Source: Anaerolineae bacterium
Lineage (GTDB): Bacteria > Chloroflexota > Anaerolineae > B4-G1 > SLSP01
Direction of reading: 5' to 3'
Assembly: GCA_025454475.1 (NCBI GenBank)
Contig: JALOOJ010000012.1
Coordinates: 1-38,510, forward strand
DNA length: 38,510 bases
The translations under genes were made by a program, and so were the position numbers. Shown here one piece after another: positions 30,883 to 38,510 of this stretch. Under the pieces are notes generated by a model. That model was not told the DNA's origin, ran no database searches, and worked only from the letters and a program-made list of their open reading frames with translations. How positions within the stretch are numbered: the stretch's first letter is position 1; each line of letters opens with the position of its first letter.

Positions 30883-32487
30883 ATGTCGCTAGACTTTCTA
30901 GACTTCCGGATTCGGCAGCGCGATCATCTCCTCGACATCGCCCGTGCGATGGTCTCGCGGCTCAGCGTACGCGGGGTGCTGAGGATGATCCTGCAGGCGT
31001 CGGTCGACATGCTTGCGGGTGAGTCCGGCCTCATCGCTCTTTCGGATGACGGCGGCGACTTTGGTTTCGTCGCCAGTTACGGTTTGCCCCCGGCGTTACT
31101 GGATTCGTTCCGCCCGCTTGTTGAGGACATTCCGGCGGTGCGACGACTTGAGGACTTCGTCATGCCCGACCTCGCTGAGAAGCTTGTGACCGTCGCCGAG
31201 GTTACCGGGTTACTGCTGCGCCAGGTGGTTGCGCTGCCGATGATCGCCGAAGAGCAGCTTCTGGGCATGATATTCGTCTTCAGATCCCAGAGTCTGCGTT
31301 TCTCGCCGGATGACCGGCAGATACTGGCTAGCTTCGCAGACTACGCCGCGATTGCAGTCAACAACGCCCGCCTCTACGAAGCTGCCGAGACCGAGCGTCG
31401 CCGCCTGGATGCGCTGCTGGACTCGAGTGCCGACGGCATCATGGTGTTGCGCCCGGACCTGAGGATCGAGAGGTTCAACCGCGCACTGGCGACCCTTGCG
31501 GGGTGGCCTGCCGCTGATGCGGTGGGGCGGCACCACGATGAGGTGATCCAGTGGTCTCGGCTAAGATCCCGCGTTAGCCTTGACGATGCCTTAGCTCAGG
31601 GCCTGCTTGCTGCGCAGGGCCGAACGCTGTACGTCGAGGGCGAGTTGCGGCGTCGGAATGGCAGTGTGGTGTCATTGGCCATCACCTATGCGCCACTCAT
31701 CGCACGGAGCGGCCAACTGCTCAACATCATCGGAACAGCCCGCGACATTACGCGGTTTCGTGAGGCCGATACACTCAAGGATACCTTCATCTCGGTGGTG
31801 TCGCACGAACTCAAGACGCCCGTCGCGATCATCAAGGGCTATTCTGAAACGTTGCGCAGGCCCGAGGCACGGCGCGACCCAGCGATGGTCGAGGAGATGC
31901 TTGGCGGGATCACCCAGGAAGCCGATCGTCTCGCGCACCTGGTGGATGACCTGCTCGATGCCTCTCGACTTCAGGCTGGCGGTCTGCCGTTCCGTGATGT
32001 CGACGATGTCGATCTCAGGGATCTGGCTGAGAGAGTCGCGGAACGCTACCGTCCTCGGACCAAAAAGCACTCGCTGTCGCTGGAGTTTCCCGCGGATTTC
32101 CCGTCGGTGTTGGGTGATGCACAGCGGCTCGAGCAGGTTCTCGACAATCTGGTGTCGAATGCGATCAAGTACTCGCCTCGTGGCGGACATGTGACGATTT
32201 CCGGTCGCGCTACGCCGGCCGAGATCTTGTTGTCGGTATCAGACGAAGGTGTAGGCATCCCTCTGGACGAGCAAGAGCGCATCTTTGACCGCTTCCACCG
32301 CGTCGAAGGACCCGAGACGCGCGCAGTTGCGGGCACTGGACTGGGGCTCTACCTTACGCGTGCGATCGTTGAAGCCCATGGCGGCCGTTGCTGGGTCGTC
32401 AGCACTCCAGGGCGAGGATCCACCTTCTACCTCGCGCTCCCCAGAGAGACGAGCCTGGCAATCTGGCGAGACGGGAGTCTGGTATAA
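30883..32487 (+). CDS. Cytoplasmic sensor histidine kinase, GAF-PAS-HisKA-HATPase
   Basis: The protein has 534 residues and no membrane helix. A GAF domain covers about 15-165, ending in LYEAAETERRRLDALLDSSADGI, which joins a PAS domain (about 170-285). HisKA has FISVVSHELKTPVAII with the phosphorylated His at residue 308. The ATPase domain has the N box (VLDNLVSNAIKYSPRGG), G1 (VSDEGVGIP), the F box (IFDRFHRV) and G2 (GTGLGLYL). It should autophosphorylate in response to a ligand or redox signal in GAF/PAS and pass the phosphate to a response regulator, which is not in this window. The start is ATG 30883. The -10 of the next gene overlaps its stop codon. Confidence 0.92.
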   Translation: MSLDFLDFRIRQRDHLLDIARAMVSRLSVRGVLRMILQASVDMLAGESGLIALSDDGGDFGFVASYGLPPALLDSFRPLVEDIPAVRRLEDFVMPDLAEKLVTVAEVTGLLLRQVVALPMIAEEQLLGMIFVFRSQSLRFSPDDRQILASFADYAAIAVNNARLYEAAETERRRLDALLDSSADGIMVLRPDLRIERFNRALATLAGWPAADAVGRHHDEVIQWSRLRSRVSLDDALAQGLLAAQGRTLYVEGELRRRNGSVVSLAITYAPLIARSGQLLNIIGTARDITRFREADTLKDTFISVVSHELKTPVAIIKGYSETLRRPEARRDPAMVEEMLGGITQEADRLAHLVDDLLDASRLQAGGLPFRDVDDVDLRDLAERVAERYRPRTKKHSLSLEFPADFPSVLGDAQRLEQVLDNLVSNAIKYSPRGGHVTISGRATPAEILLSVSDEGVGIPLDEQERIFDRFHRVEGPETRAVAGTGLGLYLTRAIVEAHGGRCWVVSTPGRGSTFYLALPRETSLAIWRDGSLV

Positions 32488-32488
32488 T
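32480..32488 (+). promoter_or_regulatory. Extended -10 promoter for the CpXC gene
   Basis: TGGTATAAT with a perfect TATAAT at 32483-32488 and TG upstream overlaps the kinase stop codon. The -35 region is poor, as is common for extended -10 promoters. The leader to 32583 contains a small GCACC/GGTGC hairpin. Confidence 0.5.
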
Positions 32489-32582
32489 GGCACCTTGCTT
32501 CAGGGTGCGTCCACGGTCATGATTGTTGGGTGTCGGGCGCGTCCGGGGAAGAGCCGTCTAGTCTCGATTGAGGAGTGAGTGA

Positions 32583-34010
32583 ATGCCGCCAAGATATGCA
32601 GCAGCTGTCAGCTGTCCCTCGTGTGGGACGAGATTCCAGGTGCCGGTCGAACAGATTCTGGATGTGCGGGTGGACCCATCTGCCAAGAGCAGGTTGCTGA
32701 GTGGAACCGTGAACTCGGCGGTGTGCCCTTCGTGCGGTACAGGCGGTGCGCTGAACTTGCCGCTCATCTATCACGATCCGGCCAACGAGGTTGCTCTGCT
32801 CTTCCTACCCATCGGCTCCGGTCCGACCGAGGTCGAGCGCCAAAGGGCGGCTGGGCGCTTGGCGCGCCAGCTGATGGATGCAATGCCGCCGGAAGAGCGC
32901 AAGGGATATCTACTGCAGCCAGAGACGTTCATCAGCATGGAGTCGATGATCAAGCGCTTGCTCGAGATTGACGGCGTAACGGAAGAGGATGTGGCAAGGA
33001 GCCAGCAACAGCACGAGTTCCTCGTGGCGCTGCTCCAGGCTTCCCCTGAGGCTTGGCCGGAGCTGGTCGCGGAGCGAACGGCGCTCGTCGATGAGCAGTT
33101 GTTCAACCTGCTGGACTATCTACATCAGATCACAACCATGGGTGGCCAGAACACAGACGCTGTTAGCCAGATGGATGCCCTGCGTGAGTACCTTAGCCAG
33201 GAGACGGATGTGGGTCGTCTGCAGGCACGTCGCATGGCGGCCATCCAGGGATTTGCCGATGATCCGTCACGCGAATCTCTGCTCGCGGCGCTGGTCGGGG
33301 CTCCTGACGCGGAGACGGTGCAGGTGCTGGTGCAGTCTGGGATGCCGCTGATGGATTACGCGTTTTTCCAGCAGCTCAACCAGCGAATCGAGCAGGCTAT
33401 CAGCCCCGAGTCGCAGCAGACTCTGCAACAGCTCCGCCGCTCGATCCTTGATCAGCGCGACGCTCTCATGCAGCGGGGGGAGGAGGCGGTTCGGGAACGG
33501 GCGGTGTTGCTCACCAAGCTTATGACGACCGAGGATCCTCGGCTGATGGCGAGCAGCCATCTCTCGGAGCTTGACGACGTGTTCTTCACCGTGATGGGCG
33601 CGCAGATCAGGGAGGCGGAGAAGTCCGGCGATGAAGACTCGTTGCAGGTTCTGAGTCGTGTTGCCGCGGCGGTGAACGAAGTGATGGAGGCGGCAATGCC
33701 ACCCGATGTCGCTCTGGCGCGACGGTTGATGGCTGCGGCGTCCGACGAGCAACTCGACAAACTACTGAGCGGCAACCGCGATCGCCTGACAGCCCCGTTC
33801 CTGCAGGTTCTGAGCACGCTGCAGGAGTCACTCGAATCGCAGGGTCAGGAAGAGGCGGCTGCGCGGATGGATAACATTCTGACCCGAGCACGCCGCATTG
33901 CGCCTGTTGGCCCCGACGCTCAGCAGCAGAGGCCGGCGGTGGCCGCTGAGGCTCCTCCAAGTGCGCGCGAGACGACGACGGCCTCAGGTCTGATCATCGC
34001 CAAGCACTAG
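32583..34010 (+). CDS. CpXC-domain protein with long alpha-helical body
   Basis: The protein has 475 residues. The N-terminus is a CpXC zinc-binding domain: SCPSCGTRFQVPV (Cys 11, 14) and VCPSCGTGGALNLPLIYHDP (Cys 48, 51), followed by VALLFLPIGSG. The remaining 380 residues are almost all charged amphipathic helices, with Gln-rich and Glu-rich runs and no membrane segment, suggesting coiled-coil or helical-bundle structure. The C-terminal 45 residues look disordered (Pro/Ala/Gln-rich). CpXC proteins have no established function. ATG 32583 follows AGGAG. A terminator and then polA follow; the kinase precedes. Confidence 0.8.
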   Translation: MPPRYAAAVSCPSCGTRFQVPVEQILDVRVDPSAKSRLLSGTVNSAVCPSCGTGGALNLPLIYHDPANEVALLFLPIGSGPTEVERQRAAGRLARQLMDAMPPEERKGYLLQPETFISMESMIKRLLEIDGVTEEDVARSQQQHEFLVALLQASPEAWPELVAERTALVDEQLFNLLDYLHQITTMGGQNTDAVSQMDALREYLSQETDVGRLQARRMAAIQGFADDPSRESLLAALVGAPDAETVQVLVQSGMPLMDYAFFQQLNQRIEQAISPESQQTLQQLRRSILDQRDALMQRGEEAVRERAVLLTKLMTTEDPRLMASSHLSELDDVFFTVMGAQIREAEKSGDEDSLQVLSRVAAAVNEVMEAAMPPDVALARRLMAAASDEQLDKLLSGNRDRLTAPFLQVLSTLQESLESQGQEEAAARMDNILTRARRIAPVGPDAQQQRPAVAAEAPPSARETTTASGLIIAKH

Positions 34011-34040
34011 ACGCGCATCGGTCCTTGGATATCCATGCTA

Positions 34041-34074
34041 GAATGGGATGGGCGCGCCTACGCCCATCCCATTC
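34041..34074 (+). terminator. Intrinsic terminator between the CpXC gene and polA
   Basis: A perfect 14-bp stem (34041-34054 with 34061-34074), a 6-base loop, then CTGTTT. A possible extended -10 (TGCTAGAAT, 34036-34044) runs into its first arm, so polA transcripts could begin inside the hairpin. Confidence 0.8.
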
Positions 34075-34108
34075 CTGTTTCCAGTACTAGAGTGAGGGAG
34101 CTGCAACG

Positions 34109-36874
34109 ATGCGCAGGAAACTGATGCTGGTAGATGGGCATTCGCTGGCCTATCGTGCCTTCCACGCACTGCCCCCGGAGCTCCGAGCCCCCTCGGGCGA
34201 GCTCACGAACGCCTCCTACGGCTTCACCATGATGCTGCTCACGGTGCTCGAAGACGAGAAGCCCGACTACGCGGTTGTGGCCTTCGACAAAGGGCCCTCT
34301 TTCCGGGTCGCCGAATACGGCGCCTACAAAGCACATCGTGAGAAGATGCCTGAGGAGATGCGTGGGCAGATGGCTCGCATCCGGCAGATCGTCGAGGCAT
34401 TCGGCATCCCGATCGTTGAGCTCGACGACTTTGAGGCCGATGATCTCTTGGGTACCTTGTCGCTGCAGGCCGAAGAGCAGGAGCTGAGCGTGGTGATTGT
34501 CACGGGCGATCGGGATGCGCTTCAGCTTGTGGATGAGCACGTGACGGTGCTGACGTCAGGGCGGCGCTTCTCGGACACGCTGCGCTACACGCCAGAGGCG
34601 GTGCGCGAGAAGTATGCGCTGGAGCCGCGACAGTTGATCGACCTGAAAGCGCTCATCGGCGACACCTCGGACAACATCCCTGGCGTCAAAGGGGTAGGAG
34701 AGAAGGGGGCTACGCAGATGCTTCAGGCCTACGAGAGCCTGGACGGTGTCTACGCGCACGTGGATGAGCTCCCATCGCGCTATCAGAGCGTGCTCACCAG
34801 CGGGCGCGCCGATGCGTACCTGAGCCGCAGACTAGGACTGATTGTCCGCAATGCCCCGGTCACCCTCGACCTCACAGCGGCTCGGCGGGACGAGGGCTAT
34901 GATCGTGGCGCACTTCTGGATCTGCTGCAGCAACTAGGGTTTCGCACGTTGGTCGATCGCGTACCGGCCCAAGGCCCCGGGGTCGGGCAGCGGAATGAGG
35001 GACAGCTGAGCCTGTTCGAGGAGGCGGAGTCGCCCCAGATGGCTGAAGCGAGCCTCGGCGTCTACCGGGTCGTTGCCACTGAAGGCGATCTTGCGGATCT
35101 CTCGCGACGGCTGCAGGGCAGCCGGGCCCTTGCACTGGACACTGAGACGACCGGTATTGACGCCGTGACCGCTGAGTTGGTGGGGATATCGATCACGAAT
35201 CGACCCGGTGAGGCGTGGTACATTCCAGTGCAGGCTCCGCCCGGTGAGACCACGATTGCGCCGGCGACCGCTGCGGAGCTATTGGGACCGGTTCTGGCAG
35301 ATGCCGCGATCACCAAGCGCGGACACAACCTCAAGTATGACCTCAAGGTACTGCAGCGGGCAGGTTTGGCGGTGCACGGGCCGTTCTTTGACACAATGAT
35401 TGCCGAGTGGGTGCTGAATCCTGATGCACCGCTCGGCCTCAAGGCCCAGGCCTGGGCGCGACTCGGCATCCAGATGACTGAGATCGATGAGTTGATCGGG
35501 AAAGGCAAGGACCAGCTCACGATGGACGCGGTGCCGTTGGCTAAGGTAGCGCCCTATGCGGGTGCCGATGCCGACGTGACGATGCGCCTCGCGGGGGTAC
35601 TAGAGGGTGAGCTGCACGAGCGGGAGCAACTCGAATTGTTCCACGATCTTGAGATGCCCCTGGTGCCTGTTCTCGTTGAGATGGAGCTCACCGGGATCCA
35701 GCTCGACGCTTCGTGGTTACGCCGGCTCTCGCTTGAGCTAACCGAGCGTCTTGCCGTACTGGAGGAGGGCATCTACCGGCACGCCGGAGGTGACTTCAAC
35801 ATTAACTCGACACAGCAGCTCTCGCAGATCCTGTTCGATCGATTGGGTCTGCCGACCCGTGGCATGCGCAAGACCAAGTCGGGGCACTATTCGACCCGGG
35901 CCGATATTCTCGAATCCCTCCTGGGTACGCACCCAATCGTCGATGGCCTCCTGACTTACCGCGAGCTCACAAAGCTCAAGTCGACCTATGTCGATGCGCT
36001 TCCCGATCTCGTGAACCCGGCGACCGGTCGAGTCCACACAACCTACAACGCGGCGGGCACCGTGACCGGGCGGATCTCGTCGACGAATCCGAACCTCCAG
36101 AATATCCCGATTCGCACTGATGAGGGGCGTCGGATCAGGCGAGCCTTCGTGGCTCGGGAAGGCTGTCAGCTCATGGGGGCTGACTATTCGCAAGTGGAGC
36201 TTCGGGTGATGGCGCACATGTCACAGGACCGCGGGCTCCTGGACGCCTTTGCGCGCGGGGAGGACATCCACGCCACGACGGCGGCCGCGGTGTACGGCGT
36301 GGACCTTGGTGAGGTCACGTACTCGATGCGCAGCATCGCCAAGGCCGTGAACTTTGGCCTTATCTATGGACAGGGCGCATTTGGGCTGGCGCGGCAGATC
36401 GGCGTGTCAGTAGAGGAAGCTCAGGCCTTCATCGATCGGTACTTTGAGCGATTCCCTGGTGTTAGAGCGTATATGGACCAAGTCCAGCGCGATGCGGCCG
36501 CGAAGGGTTACGTCGAGACGTTGTCGAATCGCCGCCGCTACTTCCCCGAGCTTTCTGCCGGCAGCACAGCGCAGGCGCGCGACCGCCAGGCAAGCGCGCG
36601 CATGGCGATCAACACGCCAATCCAGGGCAGTGCGGCCGACATCATCAAGCTGGCGATGATTCGAATGCACCGAATGCTGGTGGAAGAGGGGCTTGCCGCG
36701 CGTATGCTGCTTCAGGTTCACGACGAGGTCGTGTTGGAAGTGCCTGACGATGAGCTCGACGCGGCGGAGCGGGTGGTCCGGGAGGCGATGGAGCGGGCTG
36801 TCGAGCTCCGCGTGGCGCTGCGGGTGGATGTGGAGGTCGGGCCCAACTGGCTGGATATGGTGCCGCGGGACTGA
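34109..36874 (+). CDS. polA: DNA polymerase I
   Basis: The enzyme has 921 residues with all three activities. The 5'-3' exonuclease domain (1 to about 285) has LVDGHSLAYRAFHA, the DDFEADDLLG acidic cluster, VTGDRDALQL, and the DTSDNIPGVKGVGEKGA helix-hairpin motif. The 3'-5' proofreading domain (about 310-500) has LDTETTG, HNLKYDLKVL and YAGADADVT, so its acidic residues and Tyr are present. The polymerase domain has TGRISSTNPNLQNIPIRT, motif A DYSQVELRVMAH, the O helix RSIAKAVNFGLIYG with Phe at the sugar-selecting position, and motif C VHDEVVLEV. It acts in gap filling, Okazaki-fragment processing and repair. ATG 34109 follows GAGGGAG. The stop lies nine bases from the convergent M28 gene. 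Confidence 0.97.
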   Translation: MRRKLMLVDGHSLAYRAFHALPPELRAPSGELTNASYGFTMMLLTVLEDEKPDYAVVAFDKGPSFRVAEYGAYKAHREKMPEEMRGQMARIRQIVEAFGIPIVELDDFEADDLLGTLSLQAEEQELSVVIVTGDRDALQLVDEHVTVLTSGRRFSDTLRYTPEAVREKYALEPRQLIDLKALIGDTSDNIPGVKGVGEKGATQMLQAYESLDGVYAHVDELPSRYQSVLTSGRADAYLSRRLGLIVRNAPVTLDLTAARRDEGYDRGALLDLLQQLGFRTLVDRVPAQGPGVGQRNEGQLSLFEEAESPQMAEASLGVYRVVATEGDLADLSRRLQGSRALALDTETTGIDAVTAELVGISITNRPGEAWYIPVQAPPGETTIAPATAAELLGPVLADAAITKRGHNLKYDLKVLQRAGLAVHGPFFDTMIAEWVLNPDAPLGLKAQAWARLGIQMTEIDELIGKGKDQLTMDAVPLAKVAPYAGADADVTMRLAGVLEGELHEREQLELFHDLEMPLVPVLVEMELTGIQLDASWLRRLSLELTERLAVLEEGIYRHAGGDFNINSTQQLSQILFDRLGLPTRGMRKTKSGHYSTRADILESLLGTHPIVDGLLTYRELTKLKSTYVDALPDLVNPATGRVHTTYNAAGTVTGRISSTNPNLQNIPIRTDEGRRIRRAFVAREGCQLMGADYSQVELRVMAHMSQDRGLLDAFARGEDIHATTAAAVYGVDLGEVTYSMRSIAKAVNFGLIYGQGAFGLARQIGVSVEEAQAFIDRYFERFPGVRAYMDQVQRDAAAKGYVETLSNRRRYFPELSAGSTAQARDRQASARMAINTPIQGSAADIIKLAMIRMHRMLVEEGLAARMLLQVHDEVVLEVPDDELDAAERVVREAMERAVELRVALRVDVEVGPNWLDMVPRD

Positions 36875-36883
36875 GCGGCGCCG

Positions 36884-37837
36884 CTATCTGCCCTCCAGCC
36901 AGGTTTCGATCGTGCGCCCGACCGCGACAAGGCTAGTCGCCGAGACCTTGTCGGGCGTGTCCTGAGTGGTATGCCAGTAGGGGTAATCGAAGTCGATGAT
37001 ATCGACCGCCGGAATCCCCATACGCACGAACGGTATGTGGTCGTCGAGCATGCTGTGTCGGGTCTGGGGAATGAACTGACCACCGAACCCAAGCTCGTGA
37101 GCGATACCCCATATCTCACCGCTCAGAGTGGGATCGGAGTTCCTCTCGTAGAATAGCTGCAGGTCCTGGTCCCCGACCATGTCGACGAGCACCATGGCCT
37201 CGAGGGGAGGCTCGCCGGCGCTTCCCCAATGCTCCGCCATATAGCTCGATCCCACGATCCAGTCCCACCCATCCAGGTTGCCTCCATCCTCCGCGTCGAA
37301 GAAGGCGAGGTACACCTGCTTCCCCGCACCAGGAACGTCAAGCACGCGCGCCAGCTCAAGCAAGACGGCCACACCACTCGCTCCATCATTCGCGCCCATC
37401 ACGGGGACGGTGGGGTCTTCTTGGTCGGCCTGGCTCCGTGTGTCGTAGTGCGCGCCAAGGAGAACTGCCGGTCCCGAGCCCTTCTTGGCCAGAATGTTGC
37501 GGACCATGACGCCATTGGTCACGAACTCCTGTACCCCAACGTCCCATTCGAGTCCCCGCAGGTTGTCTATGATCAGGTCGGCAGTCTGCCTGTGGGCTTC
37601 TGTGCCGGGGATGCGGTATCCGAACTCGCATTGCTGGATGACCCAAGCATAGGCTTGGTCGCCGTCAAAGGTGACTGTCGACGGGTCCACTGCCTTGGGC
37701 GCACACGCGATGGCAATGTAGCCCAAGAACAGAGCAAGAGCCACGAGGGTTGCGGTGGTCCAATGGCGTCCACCATCTCGGGGTCGCCACGTACCGCGTC
37801 TAGCGTTCGACGGCGCGATGCGGCTGTCGCAGACCAC
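36884..37837 (-). CDS. M28-family metallopeptidase or glutaminyl-cyclase-like lipoprotein
   Basis: From GTG 37837 the protein has 317 residues. This start overlaps the end of the upstream glycosyltransferase gene by 38 bases. No ATG lies in frame near the signal peptide, and the only other candidate, a GTG within the hydrophobic core, would remove its basic part. The hydrophobic stretch LVALALFLGYIAIAC ends in a lipobox-like Cys (residue 45), indicating a lipoprotein. The M28 metal ligands appear in GAHYDTR (His, Asp), ANDGASGVAVLLELARVL (Asp), FFDAEDGG (Glu, Asp), VLVDMVGD (Asp) and YPYWHTTQDTPDKVS (His). DDHIPFVRMGIPAVDIIDFDYPYWH closely resembles bacterial glutaminyl-peptide cyclotransferase-like members, so aminopeptidase or cyclase activity are both possible. 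It acts outside the membrane on peptides. Confidence 0.82.
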   Translation of the reverse strand: MVCDSRIAPSNARRGTWRPRDGGRHWTTATLVALALFLGYIAIACAPKAVDPSTVTFDGDQAYAWVIQQCEFGYRIPGTEAHRQTADLIIDNLRGLEWDVGVQEFVTNGVMVRNILAKKGSGPAVLLGAHYDTRSQADQEDPTVPVMGANDGASGVAVLLELARVLDVPGAGKQVYLAFFDAEDGGNLDGWDWIVGSSYMAEHWGSAGEPPLEAMVLVDMVGDQDLQLFYERNSDPTLSGEIWGIAHELGFGGQFIPQTRHSMLDDHIPFVRMGIPAVDIIDFDYPYWHTTQDTPDKVSATSLVAVGRTIETWLEGR

Positions 37838-38510
37838 TCGAGATGACACGCCAGTATGCGCGGATCCGCTCAGCACGGAGCTTGCGGCGGTGGTTGAGCA
37901 GCCACTTGAGACCCTCAAGAGCGCTCTGCCATACGTATTGCCCAAGAAGCCAGAATCGGAGCACCTCTGCCACGGAACGACCATGATGTTTTCTCGCATA
38001 GAGGATCTTGCTCGCCTGGAAATAGACATGGCGGGCAGCGACCACCTGGTCGCTGCTCTTGCCGCCGTGATGGATGACCTGCGCCGAAGGCACGTAGGTG
38101 ATACGCCAACCCGCTCGCCGGATGCGCCGGCACCAGTCGAGTTCCTCCGAGTACATGAAATAGCTCTCGTCAAAGGGGCCGACGTCCTGCAGAACCTCAC
38201 GGCGGATCATCATCGCAGCGCCGGTGACCCAGTCGACATCCTGCTCCTCCGTGTCCGGTCGGTCCTGGATGCAGTACCGCCTGAGTTGGCGGTCTGAGAG
38301 CAGCGGCTGCAGCCATGTGCTTTCGAGGAAGAGGATCGCCAGGTTGGGGAAACGGCGCCGAGACGACTGGGGCGTGCCGTCGGAGTTGAGCAGTCGCGGG
38401 CCGACGAGGCCGACATCGGGGTGCGCTTGAAGGTAGGCGACAAGCTCCTGAGGTGCGTTGCCGACCACCTCTGTGTCGGGGTTCAGCAACAGCACATAAT
38501 CCCCTGCAGC
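37800..38510 (-). CDS. Family 2 glycosyltransferase (WbbL/rhamnosyltransferase-like), C-terminal part
   Basis: The frame is open to the window edge, so the start and the N-terminal nucleotide-sugar region are outside. The visible 236 residues begin at AAGDYVLLLNPDTEV, which contains the DxD-equivalent of this subgroup (NPDT). They continue with VGLVGPRLLNSDGTPQSS, VDWVTGAAMMIRREVLQDVGPFDESYFMYSEELDWCRRIRRAGW (acceptor site and catalytic-base region, with the ED motif in its EELD form), VIHHGGKSS, and a basic C-terminal helix region. These enzymes add sugars such as rhamnose to cell-surface polysaccharides. Its 3' end overlaps the M28 gene, so the two are likely in one operon. Confidence 0.9.
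   Translation of the reverse strand, partial: AAGDYVLLLNPDTEVVGNAPQELVAYLQAHPDVGLVGPRLLNSDGTPQSSRRRFPNLAILFLESTWLQPLLSDRQLRRYCIQDRPDTEEQDVDWVTGAAMMIRREVLQDVGPFDESYFMYSEELDWCRRIRRAGWRITYVPSAQVIHHGGKSSDQVVAARHVYFQASKILYARKHHGRSVAEVLRFWLLGQYVWQSALEGLKWLLNHRRKLRAERIRAYWRVISSGLRQPHRAVER

Noticed and set aside
36874-36885. Perfect 12-base palindrome AGCGGCGCCGCT between the polA and M28 stops
   Set aside because: No loop and no T-run, and such short GC palindromes are expected by chance in GC-rich DNA.
1-38510. CRISPR array, tRNA, rRNA, prophage or IS element
   Set aside because: No regularly spaced repeats, no recognisable structural RNA gene, and no transposase, integrase or phage gene were found.

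Overview
The window is a GC-rich bacterial chromosome segment with dense genes, short intergenic gaps and recognisable sigma70-type promoters (several TTGnnn-16/17-TATAAT or TATACT boxes). The gene set fits a chemoheterotrophic member of the Chloroflexota or a relative: PPi-type phosphofructokinase, PPDK, secG followed by an oligopeptide-binding protein, a CpXC protein next to polA, and GTAG-type REP palindromes. That assignment is inferred from gene content only. I see no phage, transposase, CRISPR array, rRNA or tRNA.

Layout. 1-1873: the 3' end of an FGGY sugar kinase, then a membrane spermidine-synthase-like protein that lacks its SAM-binding loop, closed by a perfect hairpin. 1903-4900, minus strand: PPi-dependent phosphofructokinase; a VOC protein followed by a KduD-like dehydrogenase; a REP doublet lies between the two units. 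4791-5284 holds no convincing gene but carries two copies of a hairpin repeat. 5285-9690, minus: an RlhA-like U32 protein and an EF-G whose leader contains a terminator hairpin, with more REP-like palindromes between them. 9750-17113, plus: DegV and pyrimidine nucleoside phosphorylase; SecG and a membrane-anchored peptide-binding protein; pyruvate phosphate dikinase, ending in a strong terminator. 17140-21713, minus: a cyclic-nucleotide-binding protein followed by a large zinc-ribbon/cyclase/ATPase/TPR regulator. 21834-23651, plus: nagB and nagA overlapping. 23661-25396, minus: a double-GNAT acetyltransferase and a small unknown protein joined by ATGA, preceded by a structured leader RNA with a consensus promoter and an intrinsic terminator. 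25477-30786, plus: a GT-C glycosyltransferase and a three-gene membrane module of antiporter-like Complex I relatives. 30883-36874, plus: GAF-PAS histidine kinase, CpXC protein, DNA polymerase I. 36884-38510, minus: an M28 peptidase lipoprotein and the C-terminal part of a family 2 glycosyltransferase.

How it fits together. Sugar kinase, KduD-like dehydrogenase, NagB/NagA and the nucleoside phosphorylase feed sugars and amino sugars into central metabolism. The PPi-type PFK and PPDK suggest a reversible, pyrophosphate-linked glycolysis/gluconeogenesis. The cyclase and the cNMP-binding protein form a plausible local signalling pair.

The two items I consider most likely to be new are the orphan, ion-pathway-depleted antiporter-like module (27174-30786) and the structured leader or small RNA before the GNAT operon (25134-25396). 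The leader attenuator before the EF-G gene and the loop-deleted spermidine synthase are also worth checking.
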